Source: Nitrospira sp. | Lineage (GTDB): Bacteria > Nitrospirota > Nitrospiria > Nitrospirales > Nitrospiraceae | DNA: 64,000 nt | Direction: 5' to 3' | NCBI GenBank assembly: GCA_020697375.1 | Contig: JAJFBJ010000006.1 | Span: forward strand, 15,373-79,372 | Shown: piece by piece, positions 9,154 to 17,945 of the stretch | How positions within the stretch are numbered: position 1 is the first letter of the stretch | How the letters are laid out: every line of letters begins with the position of its first letter | Notes under the pieces: model-generated | Told to the model about the DNA's origin: nothing | Seen by the model: only the letters and a program-made list of their open reading frames with translations | Databases searched by the model: none | Position numbers and translations under genes: made by a program

Positions 9154-9765
9154 ATGATCAATCGAATAGGTCGTGCGGCAGTCATGTTGTGTCTAGGAGC
9201 GGCTGTGCTGTTCGGTGCAGTTGCAGGACATGCCGAAATGGCGAGGTATGATGTCGATTTGGAACATTCGATCGTGGGGTTCACGGTGTCACATATGGTG
9301 ATTTCGAAAACCACCGGGCGCTTCAAGGACTATGGCGGGTTTATCGAAATGGATCCGGAGGCCGGTACGGTGAAGGCGATCGAGGCCACGATCAAGACGG
9401 CATCGGTGGATACCAATCATGAAAAGCGCGACGCCCATCTGCGCACCCCCGATTTTTTTGAGGTCGAGAAGTATCCGACCATGACGTTTAAAATGAAAAG
9501 CTATAAGAAAACCGGCGGAGGTTACAGCGCAGTGGGCGACCTGACCTTGCGTGGCGTGACGAAAGAAATTACGCTGGTGGGCGATTTAAACGGAGTGACC
9601 AAGGATCCCTGGGGCAATACCCGGGCGGGATTCACGGCCGAAGGCAAAGTAAATCGGAAAGACTTCGGCATGGTGTGGAACAAAGGGCTCGACGGCGGCG
9701 GGCTCATCGTCGGGGACGAGGTCTCCATTAAGCTGGAGATCGAGTGCATTAAAGCAAAACCGTAG
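9154..9765 (+). CDS. YceI family periplasmic protein
   Basis: 203 residues. A signal peptide ends around AGHA. The rest matches the YceI lipocalin-like barrel: YDVDLEHSIVGFTVSHM, FKDYGGFIEMDPE, DAHLRTPDFFEVEKYPTMTF and a GDLTLRGVTKEITL segment. YceI proteins bind isoprenoid or other amphiphilic molecules in the periplasm; the ligand here is unknown. AAGGAG lies 8 bases before the ATG, inside the 3' end of the upstream gene, so translation is likely coupled. Confidence 0.92.
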   Translation: MINRIGRAAVMLCLGAAVLFGAVAGHAEMARYDVDLEHSIVGFTVSHMVISKTTGRFKDYGGFIEMDPEAGTVKAIEATIKTASVDTNHEKRDAHLRTPDFFEVEKYPTMTFKMKSYKKTGGGYSAVGDLTLRGVTKEITLVGDLNGVTKDPWGNTRAGFTAEGKVNRKDFGMVWNKGLDGGGLIVGDEVSIKLEIECIKAKP

Positions 9766-9952
9766 AGTTGCTCTCCTCTTTGGGTCCATTGGTCTGCCCG
9801 GGGACCCTGCCGGGGAGATTAATGTGGCAGCGGCGCAACGCCGGGGAGGAGTGATCGAGGTACGGCCGTTCATGGTTGAAGGCGAGCGATGGGAGAAGCT
9901 GCATGAACAAGAGCGCTGGAAAACTCAGGCCTCATCCCGGTAGGATGGCCGG
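9766..9952 (+). other. intergenic stretch with a short open frame
   Basis: One frame stays open from the end of the YceI gene to a TAG at 9941-9943. From a GTG at 9822 it would encode 40 residues including VIEVRPFMVEGERWEKLHEQE. No ribosome binding site is convincing and no family is recognised. It may be a gene remnant or chance. Confidence 0.25.
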
Positions 9953-10549
9953 ATGTCTTATCGCCGGCTGTTAGGACTGATAACGGCTCTCTGGAGCCTT
10001 GGCGCAATCGAGGCCGGGGCCCTGGAATTCACCGCCGATCAGGTGACCAAAATCAATGGCCGCACGCAAAAAGCCAACATTTATTACCGGGACGACATGT
10101 GGCGGATCGAACACCACTCGATGGGACCGGTCAACGTCAGCATCGTGCGCAAAGATAAGAATCTGGTCTGGTTATTGTTGTCGCGAATGAGGCATTTCAA
10201 GACCCTTCCGTACAGTTCAGCGCAGGATCTGAAGGTATTCGAGAAATTGGAGGGAGAGGTCTCACGCGAAGAAATCGGGACAGAAACGCGAGAGGGGCAT
10301 CCGACGATTCTCTATGAGGTCACGGTGAAGCAGGGAGAACGGACGGAGGTCTACTACCAGTGGTTTGCCACCGATATCAACTTCCCGATGAAACTAGCCA
10401 GGAAAGACGGAAGCTGGATCGTCGAGTATCAGCATGTCAGGATGCGCCCCGTCATCGATTATCTCTTTCAATTGCCTCTGAACTTCGAGCCACTGGAAGA
10501 GTTCGATACAGTGCCGGTTGACCCGAAATCGGACAAGCAGCCGATGTGA
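9953..10549 (+). CDS. exported LolA/DUF4412-like protein
   Basis: 198 residues with a signal peptide (ending near IEAGA). The mature chain looks like the half-barrel of LolA/DUF4412 proteins: LEFTADQVTKINGR, YYRDDMWRIEHHS, and a repeated strand pattern ending in an ILYEVTV/VYYQWFATDINFPMKLA segment. LolA-like folds carry lipoproteins or lipids across the periplasm. Only the fold is inferred. It lies between YceI and a SUMF1-fold protein, all probably exported. Confidence 0.6.
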   Translation: MSYRRLLGLITALWSLGAIEAGALEFTADQVTKINGRTQKANIYYRDDMWRIEHHSMGPVNVSIVRKDKNLVWLLLSRMRHFKTLPYSSAQDLKVFEKLEGEVSREEIGTETREGHPTILYEVTVKQGERTEVYYQWFATDINFPMKLARKDGSWIVEYQHVRMRPVIDYLFQLPLNFEPLEEFDTVPVDPKSDKQPM

Positions 10550-10577
10550 TGTCTGACCCACTACAAGGAGGAGTTCA

Positions 10578-11504
10578 TTGCAAAAGGTTGGAGTGACCGC
10601 ATGGGCTACGGTTTGTGGGATCTTAGGATTGACGGGCGCACTGTATGCGTTGGACGTTGCCGATGTAACCCGGGAATGGACGCCGGAAGGAAAAAAACTG
10701 GCAGCTGAACGGGTCAAGCTACCGGCCCATGACGAGATGGTCCTTGTTCCTGCCGGTGAATTCCTCATGGGAAGCGATAAGAAAGTCGATAAGAATTCCT
10801 ATTTGGCCGAATTCCCGCAGCGGAAAGTGTATCTGGATTCCTATGAAATCGACAAATACGAAGTCACTACCGTACAGTTCTTAAAGTTCGTGTTGGCCAC
10901 CAATCGCGACCCCTTGATCGATTGGCAGTACGACGGTGGGAATTTTCAGGAGACGATGGTCAGCCACCCCGTCATGCATGTCTCGTGGTACGACGCGGAC
11001 GCCTATTGCACCTGGGCAGGCAAGAGATTGCCGAGCGAAGCGGAGTGGGAAAAGGCCGCGCGAGGTCAAGATGGCCGCATCTATCCCTGGGGCAATCAAA
11101 TGGCGGGTCTTTCTCGGTCGAACTTCGGCCGGACCGGACTCTCGGGCCCGGTGCGGGATCGCCCGGAGCGGCTATTGCTGTACCCCCCGATCATTTCCGT
11201 CGACAAGTACGACAATGCGATCAGCCCCTATGGTGTATTTCAGATGGCGGGAAATGTCGCCGAGTGGATAGCGGATTGGTTCGATCCTAAATACTATGCC
11301 GGCGCCCCGAATAAGAACCCCAAGGGGCCTCAAACCGGCACGCAGAAAGGTTTTCGCGGCGGCGGTTGGATCGACAGCACCCCGACCGTGCGTGTCGCTC
11401 AGCGCAATGGGACTGATCCCCACACCAAGATGAACTGGATGGGCTTCCGTTGCGCGCGGGACGTGCAGGACGAAACGGCAGTGCAGGCAGCCGACAGTAA
11501 GTAA
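10578..11504 (+). CDS. SUMF1/FGE-fold exported protein without catalytic cysteines
   Basis: 308 residues starting at TTG, supported by AAGGAGG 8 bases upstream. A signal peptide-like N-terminus is followed by the formylglycine-generating-enzyme fold: VLVPAGEFLMGS, YEIDKYEVTTVQF, WYDADAYCTWAGKRLPSEAEWEKA, YPWGN, MAGNVAEWIADWF and the terminal GFRCARD. True FGE has two cysteines in the segment after the GG-S/W-Y strand; here that segment (GGGWIDSTPTVRVAQRN) has none. It is therefore likely a binding or structural member of the family, not a sulfatase activator. A paralogue lies at 12826-13677. Confidence 0.85.
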   Translation: MQKVGVTAWATVCGILGLTGALYALDVADVTREWTPEGKKLAAERVKLPAHDEMVLVPAGEFLMGSDKKVDKNSYLAEFPQRKVYLDSYEIDKYEVTTVQFLKFVLATNRDPLIDWQYDGGNFQETMVSHPVMHVSWYDADAYCTWAGKRLPSEAEWEKAARGQDGRIYPWGNQMAGLSRSNFGRTGLSGPVRDRPERLLLYPPIISVDKYDNAISPYGVFQMAGNVAEWIADWFDPKYYAGAPNKNPKGPQTGTQKGFRGGGWIDSTPTVRVAQRNGTDPHTKMNWMGFRCARDVQDETAVQAADSK

Positions 11505-11561
11505 TCATGTGGCAGAGCCGATTCACGCGTTCAGGTCAGAGCATCGGCTGACTCCAAGGTC

Positions 11562-12407
11562 TCACTGAGCCGTATTTTTTCTGGCTAGCAGCTCGTGAAC
11601 CTGTTCACCCGTCTCTTTGACCAAAATGCCCATTTTGCCGTGCGAGGGTTCGAGATCGACCGGTAGGTCATAGTGGCGGATGCGTTCGCTCGCGGTAGGG
11701 CCTATGGAGGCGACGACCATTTTTTTGCAGGCGTCTTTGAACTGAGCCGACGTTCCTTCCTGTTCCACCATCTGCATCACATGGTCGATCTGAGCTGCGT
11801 TGGTGATCAGCATCACCTGGACATTCCCCGCAAGGATCTCCCTTAAGATCTGTTTCAATGGCGCGGTATCTTGCGGGAGAGCCCACCGGTAGACCGGCAA
11901 GGGATACACATCGGCGCCGCGCTGTTTCAAGGCTTCCAGCAAGTCAGGGTTCGATAGACCGTATTCTTGCACCGCCACCCGCAATCCCCTCACCGGGCGG
12001 TATTCATCCAACGTGGACAGGACATCGGCCCAGGTGTTGGGTTCCGGCACCGTCAAGGTCGGTTGGAAGCCCAGGGCTTTGAGTGCCGCGACCGGCTTAG
12101 GCCCACGCGCGATCAACAGGGTGTTTGTCAGGGCACTCTTGATATCCTGTTTGGAATGGCGGCTGTGCAGGATATCAAACAGCGTGGTGGTGCCCACGCC
12201 CGTGAGCAGAACGAGCACATCGATGCCCTCCGTCAGCAGCCGCTGCCCGAACCGCAGGGCAGCTGAATTGTCTTCAAGAGGGATCTCACGCATTGCCGGC
12301 GCCACGAGTGCCCGACCGCCATAGCGCTCGATCAGTCGGGTCATTTCCGCCGCCATGCGCGATTCGAACGAGGCGACGGAGAAACTACTGAAATGTGACG
12401 TAGTCAT
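11562..12407 (-). CDS. hemD: uroporphyrinogen-III synthase-like protein
   Basis: 281 residues. HemD closes and inverts hydroxymethylbilane to uroporphyrinogen III in haem, sirohaem and cobalamin synthesis. Both half-domains are seen: SRMAAEMTRLIERYGGRALVAP at the start, LLTGVGTTTLFD and TNTLLIARGPKPVAALKALG in the first, and ASIGPTASERIRHYDLPVDLEPS in the second. Low conservation is normal for HemD. No other haem genes are adjacent, so a diverged HemD-fold paralogue cannot be excluded. Converges on the SUMF1-fold gene. Confidence 0.8.
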   Translation of the reverse strand: MTTSHFSSFSVASFESRMAAEMTRLIERYGGRALVAPAMREIPLEDNSAALRFGQRLLTEGIDVLVLLTGVGTTTLFDILHSRHSKQDIKSALTNTLLIARGPKPVAALKALGFQPTLTVPEPNTWADVLSTLDEYRPVRGLRVAVQEYGLSNPDLLEALKQRGADVYPLPVYRWALPQDTAPLKQILREILAGNVQVMLITNAAQIDHVMQMVEQEGTSAQFKDACKKMVVASIGPTASERIRHYDLPVDLEPSHGKMGILVKETGEQVHELLARKNTAQ

Positions 12408-12411
12408 TGCA

Positions 12412-12792
12412 TCATTTCTTCAGTGAAGCATTGTTAGATCGTGTTGTGACTTGGGACGCTGCAAAAATCGCAAGGAGTTCGTTCGCTTCCGTTTTCAATG
12501 CGGAAAGAGATTCGCCAAACAGAATTCCAGTTTCTTCGAGAAGTTCGACCCAGAACACCGTTTCGTCGGCTTCTTCGACCACGATACCAAGTTTGGCGAG
12601 GAACTCGGCTCGTGATCTCGCCCTACAGGTTGCACGATAGTTTGCGGCCATGGATGTTCCCGCGCGCAAAAGCTGGTTCCCAATGACACGACCCTCGTTT
12701 GTCTTGGGAAGAGACTGCGACATGTGAATGATTCGAATCGCAAATTTCTTGGTCCTCGCCTTTAAGGCTTCCGTTCGACTTCTATCCTTCAT
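12412..12792 (-). CDS. four-helix bundle protein (23S IVS/S23 family)
   Basis: 126 residues. Matches the small four-helix bundle family: KKFAIRIIHMSQSLPK, then GNQLLRAGTSMAANYRATCRARSRAEFLAKLGIVVEEADE and WVELLEETG. Family members occur inside 23S rRNA intervening sequences or as free-standing accessory genes, as here. Function unknown. The ATG at 12792 is preferred over a TTG at 12813. It ends 4 bases before the hemD start on the same strand, so the two may be cotranscribed. Confidence 0.85.
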   Translation of the reverse strand: MKDRSRTEALKARTKKFAIRIIHMSQSLPKTNEGRVIGNQLLRAGTSMAANYRATCRARSRAEFLAKLGIVVEEADETVFWVELLEETGILFGESLSALKTEANELLAIFAASQVTTRSNNASLKK

Positions 12793-12825
12793 CCCCAATG
12801 TTTCAATCGGCAATGGTGAAATGGG

Positions 12826-13677
12826 TCATTGCTTGGCTGTTGACGCGTCCGCCGCGCAGCGGAATCCCGTCGATTCATTCCGCATGGTCGGGTCGCTTTC
12901 TACGCGGGTAAAGATGCGGACCGTCGGGGTTTCGTTCTGCCATCCGGCTCCACGGATGACTTTCTTGGCGCCGCTCTCTGGTCCCGGGGGGTTCTTGTCG
13001 GGACTCTTCTCGTAATACTTGGCATCGTACCAGTCATTGACCCACTCCCACACATTCCCCGCCACGTCATAGACTCCATAGGGGCTTTTCCCCCTCTCAT
13101 AACTGCCCACCGGCATCAGGGTTTTTTCGCCGATCCATTTCTGGTTGAAGTTGAGATGTTTGTTCGTGGGTTCGACATTGCCCCAAGGAAAACGCCAGTC
13201 GTTGTTGCCCTTGGCGGCCTTTTCCCACTCCGCTTCTCGCGGCAACCGCCTGCCGGCCCATGCGCAGTAGGCATCGGCATCGGCCCAATCGACATTGATC
13301 ACAGGACGATCGGCGATGGATGCCGGAATCTCGGCCCCTTCCCACAGATTGCGGGTCGGTTTTTGGGGGTTCTGCGGAATGCGATGATTGGTGGCCTTCA
13401 CGAACTCCAGGTAGCGTCCATTGGTTACCTCGTATTTGTCCATGTAGAATGCGTCGATCTCAACGACGTGGCGAGGATATTCATCGCGTCCGCCGTCGCG
13501 ATCTCCGGTAGGAACCCCCATGGGGTAGGGACCTGCGGGAATCAACAGCAACGGTGCGCCATCCTTTCCCGTCATCTCCTTGGGAAGCGTCGCGGGCTCT
13601 GTCGCGAAGACGTGAGACCCCGCGCCGTTCAGTCCGATGAGAGCCACTACTATCGCCAGGACGGATCGTGCCAACAT
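12826..13677 (-). CDS. SUMF1/FGE-fold exported protein, second copy
   Basis: 283 residues from the ATG at 13677, which has AAAGGAG upstream and opens a signal peptide (MLARSVLAIVVALIG). Same fold as the protein at 10578: LLLIPAGPYPMG, YMDKYEVTNGRYLEFV, WADADAYCAWAGRRLPREAEWEKA, FPWGN, VAGNVWEWVNDWYD, GFRCAAD. The segment where FGE has its two catalytic cysteines (GAGWQNETPTVRIFTR) has none. The spacing of two such genes around hemD suggests duplication and shared export to the periplasm. Confidence 0.87.
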   Translation of the reverse strand: MLARSVLAIVVALIGLNGAGSHVFATEPATLPKEMTGKDGAPLLLIPAGPYPMGVPTGDRDGGRDEYPRHVVEIDAFYMDKYEVTNGRYLEFVKATNHRIPQNPQKPTRNLWEGAEIPASIADRPVINVDWADADAYCAWAGRRLPREAEWEKAAKGNNDWRFPWGNVEPTNKHLNFNQKWIGEKTLMPVGSYERGKSPYGVYDVAGNVWEWVNDWYDAKYYEKSPDKNPPGPESGAKKVIRGAGWQNETPTVRIFTRVESDPTMRNESTGFRCAADASTAKQ

Positions 13678-13793
13678 AGCTCCAAACTCCTTTGGTTCGA
13701 GGAAAACGATGCGCGATCGTATCACAGCGACGGGTGCCGAGACAGGACTAGTTCGGAGGCGCCGGCGGCCGGTGTCCCTGCGGGCGAAGCGCA

Positions 13794-14282
13794 ATGAGGA
13801 TTGACGGGATGACGGGCCTCCACCTACTATACGGCGAAGGAGAACTCGATGTGCCGACTCATTACGGCTTGCGACATCTGGCCCTTCGGGTGACGGATCT
13901 CGCACGGTCGCGCGCCTTCTACGAGCGGTTCCTGGCGATGAAGGTCGTGTGGGAGCCTGATCAGGACAATGTCTACTTCAGCTCAGGGTCCGACAACCTG
14001 GCGCTGCACCAGATCGCCCCCAGTGACCTCGCCCAATACCAGCCGCTACGCGGTCAGTTACTCGATCACTTCGGCGTAATTCTTCCGAGTCCGGCGCAGG
14101 TGGACGAACTGTTCCGCGACGTCCGGCAGGATGCGGCTCAGTATGGCGCCACTATCGCCAAGCCGCCCAAGCAACATCGCGACGGCAGCTATTCCTTTTA
14201 CTTTACCGATCCGGACGGCAATGTGATCCAGGCATTGTATGAACCCACGATCAGTTCACTTGCCTCCAGGCGTCAGGATTAA
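13794..14282 (+). CDS. VOC superfamily (glyoxalase/dioxygenase-like) protein
   Basis: 162 residues with one VOC domain: GLRHLALRVTDLARSRAFYERFL at about 24-46, LDHFGVILPS near the middle, and FTDPDGNVIQALYEP near the end. Likely metal ligands are His27 (in LRHLAL), the His of LDHFGV and the Glu of LYEP. Superfamily members include glyoxalase I, fosfomycin resistance enzymes and extradiol dioxygenases; substrate cannot be read. Start could be 13794 or 13809. It lies 75 bases before a metallo-beta-lactamase-fold gene. Confidence 0.8.
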   Translation: MRIDGMTGLHLLYGEGELDVPTHYGLRHLALRVTDLARSRAFYERFLAMKVVWEPDQDNVYFSSGSDNLALHQIAPSDLAQYQPLRGQLLDHFGVILPSPAQVDELFRDVRQDAAQYGATIAKPPKQHRDGSYSFYFTDPDGNVIQALYEPTISSLASRRQD

Positions 14283-14357
14283 CGTGAGCATGCAGAACCA
14301 GAGCGCAGGCCGGTTCGATGACATCTATTCGCGAGTGACGCGTCACGCCTCACGCCC

Positions 14358-15983
14358 ATGAGGATTTGGGATACATGGCCACGCGACCAGTATGTAGGCC
14401 TGGCCCCCTGGGTATGGGCTCAGCTTGAAAGTAACCAGCCGCCCGGACCCTTCCCCTTTATCGGCGGCGTGGCCCCCGAGGTTGTGGCGAGCCTGCATGA
14501 AGCCCATGGTTTGTTTATGGCCTGTGTGGAGACGGCCATCAGCGATGTGTTTTCCCGCCGTGCCATTCTGGGCGACCCGCGTACAAAGGTCCGATTGGAA
14601 GATGCCTATGCCGAACTGGTCAATTCTCGACCGCAGTTGAGTCAACACATTACGGCCCGGCGGCAACCGGATGGACAATTTCAGTGGTCCCATCCATTCG
14701 ACGCGACCAAGTCGGCGACCGTGGTCAATACCGGGCTCCGCATTTTCAATGCCGTGAAGCGACAGGCGATTCCCGTGCCGTTCGACCGGCCGATGGGACC
14801 GCTCGTGGGGAAATTACTGGGTATGTTGGACGGCACGCAGCCGGCCGGAGCCATTCAGACCATCGTTGCGACGGCAGGACGGGACGGCGAGCGCCTGTTG
14901 ACGAAACTCATGGAATTGTTCGCGCAGTACGACTGTTTGATCCCCGCGCAGCGGGCTTCCGTTCGCGAGCATTGGCTTTTGAGTACCCGCGATCGCGATA
15001 CGATTCACCTCGGTCATGCCGCATTGCTGTACCGGCAGCGCGATACTTTCTTGTTGTTCGACCCTTGGCTCCTGCCCTGGTTTGCCGAGTCGAATGTGCC
15101 GAGCCTGTGGTGCTCGATGCTGCCGAAGCCGGCGGCGATCTTCTTGACGCACGACCATGACGACCACGTCGATCCGCGGACTCTGTTGCATATGCCGAAG
15201 GACGTGCCGATCGTCATCCCCAGCCGGCGAAACCGTAAGAAATATTTCTACGATTACCTACCGCTGCTGCGTGAGTTGGGATTCACGCACATCACGGAAC
15301 TGGCGCACGGCGAGACATGGAATTTCGACGGGGGCGCAGTGGTATCCGTGCCGTTTTTCGGCGAGGATCCTTGCGATTTGGAGATGCCGAGGAACTGCTA
15401 TCTCGTCACCGATCGCGGGCAAAACGTATTGGTCCATGCCGACAGCGGGCCGACCAACAGCGGCCGATCGGCCATTAAGGAAGGCGTCATTCAACAGCTG
15501 GTCCAAAAATACGGGCCTCTGTCGTTGGTCCTGGCCTCACAGCAGCAATTGCAGGAGATCCGAAGCTATGCCGCCCACGCGCCATTGTCTCATCCCGGGC
15601 TCTGGCTCGACGTGGGGGAAAACGGCTACCTCACGAATAGTTACCTGGATGAGCTTTGCGCCGCGGCACAGGCGCGTCTTTTCGTGTCCTATGCCACCGG
15701 CGGGGCCGATTGGTATCCCGATCATCTCTCGTTCATGTTCAGCCGGCGCAATCCGGCGCGCACGGCGCTTCTCACCGCCCATTGGGAACCTCCTGAAAAG
15801 CTGAAAGACCTTCTCGGGACGCGAGGGTGCGGGTACCATCGGACTCGCGCGTTGGATTTCTTTCGCATTGCCGGGGACCGGTCGGTGCAGGTTTCCTCTG
15901 CGGCTGAAGCCCTGTCTCCCATGCCGCTCTACCGGCTCGATCATGGAGATCCCCCGTTTATGAAACCGGGCGGGCGCGCCTGA
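14358..15983 (+). CDS. metallo-beta-lactamase-fold hydrolase with PqqD-like segment
   Basis: 541 residues. Residues 1-130 are unrecognised. Residues about 135-195 read like a PqqD/winged-helix segment: PLVGKLLGMLDGTQPAGAIQ, then LLTKLMELFAQYDCLI, the usual 'LLDGxxxxxxI ... LxxLxxxGLI' pattern. The MBL domain follows, with the metal motif THDHDDHVD (HxHxDH) near residue 260, FFGEDPCDLEMP, and VHADSGP as the further Asp ligand region. It belongs nearest to the UlaG/RomA-like cytoplasmic branch. No signal peptide. The substrate is unknown. Confidence 0.75.
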   Translation: MRIWDTWPRDQYVGLAPWVWAQLESNQPPGPFPFIGGVAPEVVASLHEAHGLFMACVETAISDVFSRRAILGDPRTKVRLEDAYAELVNSRPQLSQHITARRQPDGQFQWSHPFDATKSATVVNTGLRIFNAVKRQAIPVPFDRPMGPLVGKLLGMLDGTQPAGAIQTIVATAGRDGERLLTKLMELFAQYDCLIPAQRASVREHWLLSTRDRDTIHLGHAALLYRQRDTFLLFDPWLLPWFAESNVPSLWCSMLPKPAAIFLTHDHDDHVDPRTLLHMPKDVPIVIPSRRNRKKYFYDYLPLLRELGFTHITELAHGETWNFDGGAVVSVPFFGEDPCDLEMPRNCYLVTDRGQNVLVHADSGPTNSGRSAIKEGVIQQLVQKYGPLSLVLASQQQLQEIRSYAAHAPLSHPGLWLDVGENGYLTNSYLDELCAAAQARLFVSYATGGADWYPDHLSFMFSRRNPARTALLTAHWEPPEKLKDLLGTRGCGYHRTRALDFFRIAGDRSVQVSSAAEALSPMPLYRLDHGDPPFMKPGGRA

Positions 15984-16081
15984 CAGGATGCCTGCCTACC
16001 TGAGCCTATCGAAACGCTTCTGAGCAGAGTTACCCGCTGGACCCTGGCAGAACAAAACCGGCTGGAAAGGAAAAGACACAC

Positions 16082-17104
16082 ATGGGGGCTGCGAAGGACT
16101 TGATACTCGTCACCGGCGCGGCCGGGTTCATTGGATTTCATCTGGCCAAGAGACTGCTCGATCGCGGCGAATCCGTGCTCGGTCTGGACAACCTCAACGA
16201 CTATTATGACGTCCGCCTGAAAGACGCGCGTTTGGCGCAACTCATTCCGCACCAGCAGTTCCAATTCGTCAAGCTGGACCTGTCTGATCGTACCGGCATC
16301 TCGGCCCTCTTCGAACAGCGTCCCATTCGACGTGTCGTGCACCTGGCCGCGCAGGCCGGGGTTCGTTATTCATTGGTCAATCCGCACGCCTATACCACGA
16401 GCAATATCGATGGATTTCTGAACATTCTGGAAGGTTGCAGACATCATAAGGCCGGGCACCTGGTCTACGCCTCCACGAGCTCGGTGTACGGCGGCCACAC
16501 GCAGATGCCGTTTTCGGTTCATGACAACGTCGACCATCCCGTTTCACTCTATGCCGCCACGAAGAAGGCCAATGAACTCATGGCCCATTGTTATGCGCAC
16601 CTCTACCGATTTCCAATCACGGGGCTGCGTTTCTTCACCGTGTACGGGCCTTGGGGACGCCCCGACATGGCGCTGTTTCTGTTTACGAAGGCGATTTTGG
16701 AAGGGCGGCCGATCGACGTGTTCAATCATGGAAAGATGCAGCGCGATTTTACCTATGTGGACGATATCGTCGAAGGGATCGTGCGCACGCTCGATCGTCC
16801 TGCCCTGCCTGATCCCGCCTGGTCGAGCGACAAGCCAGATCCCGGCAGCAGTTCGGCGCCCTATCGGCTCTACAACATCGGGAACCACCAGCCGGTCGAT
16901 TTGCTGCGCTTCATCGAGGTGCTCGAACAGACAATCGGCAAGAAGGCCGAAAAGAATTTTCTCCCTCTCCAACCAGGCGACGTGCCGGCCACCTATGCCG
17001 ATGTCGCCGATTTGATGCGAGACACTGGTTTCAAACCCGCCACATCGATCGAAACCGGCATCGCCCGCTTCGTCGAGTGGTATCGGGAATATTACAAGGT
17101 CTGA
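16082..17104 (+). CDS. NAD-dependent epimerase, UDP-glucuronate 4-epimerase type
   Basis: 340 residues, extended SDR family. Seen: the NAD-binding [12 protein letters not shown] near residue 11, [17 protein letters not shown] at 36-52 (characteristic of UDP-glucuronate 4-epimerases), and the catalytic Y157xxxK161 in [25 protein letters not shown] is also typical. The enzyme would interconvert UDP-glucuronate and UDP-galacturonate for surface polysaccharide; ugd at 45 kb would supply its substrate. Convergent with the deacetylase/glycosyltransferase pair. Confidence 0.9.
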   Translation: MGAAKDLILVTGAAGFIGFHLAKRLLDRGESVLGLDNLNDYYDVRLKDARLAQLIPHQQFQFVKLDLSDRTGISALFEQRPIRRVVHLAAQAGVRYSLVNPHAYTTSNIDGFLNILEGCRHHKAGHLVYASTSSVYGGHTQMPFSVHDNVDHPVSLYAATKKANELMAHCYAHLYRFPITGLRFFTVYGPWGRPDMALFLFTKAILEGRPIDVFNHGKMQRDFTYVDDIVEGIVRTLDRPALPDPAWSSDKPDPGSSSAPYRLYNIGNHQPVDLLRFIEVLEQTIGKKAEKNFLPLQPGDVPATYADVADLMRDTGFKPATSIETGIARFVEWYREYYKV

Positions 17105-17162
17105 AGGGACGGTAGCCTTCTTCATTTCTTCAGAGCCGCTTGGTACGCAGATCTGGGCTGCG

Positions 17163-17945
17163 TTATTGTCCGCTTCCCGCCACTTCCGATACCCATCGAG
17201 TTTCGCAGCGCGACAGAAACCGGCAGAGCTGCTCGAAGGACTGCATGCCGTCCGCGATTTCCATGCAAAGAGGATGGGCGAGGATCGTAGCAATTCCGCC
17301 GCGCTGTTCGATTGTGACTACCTGCTTTTGTACGGTTTCGCGCCATTCCTGAACGGTGACTCTCTCTTGCAGGCGCGAGGGGTTGAGGCGCCCGGCCACG
17401 TACTTGCCGTGCAGCAGATGTTCATGGTCTGGCAGGGTATTGATCGGCAGCGACAGAAGCTTCTGGCTTACGCGTTCAACCGAGGTGGCCTTTCGCGCAA
17501 CACGATCCGACACGATGCGAATGCCCGATTGCCCTAGAAGCGGATAGGTGTGCGCGTCATGCTTGTAGGCATGGTTGCGCCAGATGGTAATGTCCGTTCC
17601 CGTGACGTTCCGGATGGCCGCGATAGTCCGTTCGATATCGCGCTGTTGGAGCGACGCGGAACCCAGCATGGAGCCGGTCAGATGCTTTGAGATCCGATGC
17701 CGGATGGAGCGAAAGGCGCAGAACGTATGGCCTCCGATTTCGCAGTGGGAACGGCGGCTCAAATCAGCCAGGATGTCCCGTTCCTCAAGGCAGGCCTTCC
17801 CCGTGACGAAGAGCGTCACCTTCACATTGTGTCGCGCGGCAATGTCGCAATAGCGCAATGCCAGTTGGGCTTCGGTCTGTTGCGCATAGCGCGTATCGAC
17901 GCCGCGGTAGGATCGATGGTGCACATCGCCGGTGAGGCAAATCAT
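17163..17945 (-). CDS. polysaccharide deacetylase family protein (NodB fold)
   Basis: 260 residues. NodB-like start: MICLTGDVHHRSY (motif 1 with Asp7) and CEIGGHTFCAF (motif 2, with a GGHT in place of the usual HSxxH zinc site). TIWRNHAYKHD fills the role of motif 3, and LAHPLCMEI gives a C-terminal His. The zinc site is therefore non-canonical and activity is uncertain. It starts inside the stop of the GT4 gene (ATGA overlap of 4 bases), so the two are translationally coupled and probably act on the same glycan. Confidence 0.75.
   Translation of the reverse strand: MICLTGDVHHRSYRGVDTRYAQQTEAQLALRYCDIAARHNVKVTLFVTGKACLEERDILADLSRRSHCEIGGHTFCAFRSIRHRISKHLTGSMLGSASLQQRDIERTIAAIRNVTGTDITIWRNHAYKHDAHTYPLLGQSGIRIVSDRVARKATSVERVSQKLLSLPINTLPDHEHLLHGKYVAGRLNPSRLQERVTVQEWRETVQKQVVTIEQRGGIATILAHPLCMEIADGMQSFEQLCRFLSRCETRWVSEVAGSGQ

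Noticed and set aside
10578..13677. Sulfatase-activating enzymes
   Set aside because: Fold is right, but the catalytic cysteines are missing and no sulfatase is near.
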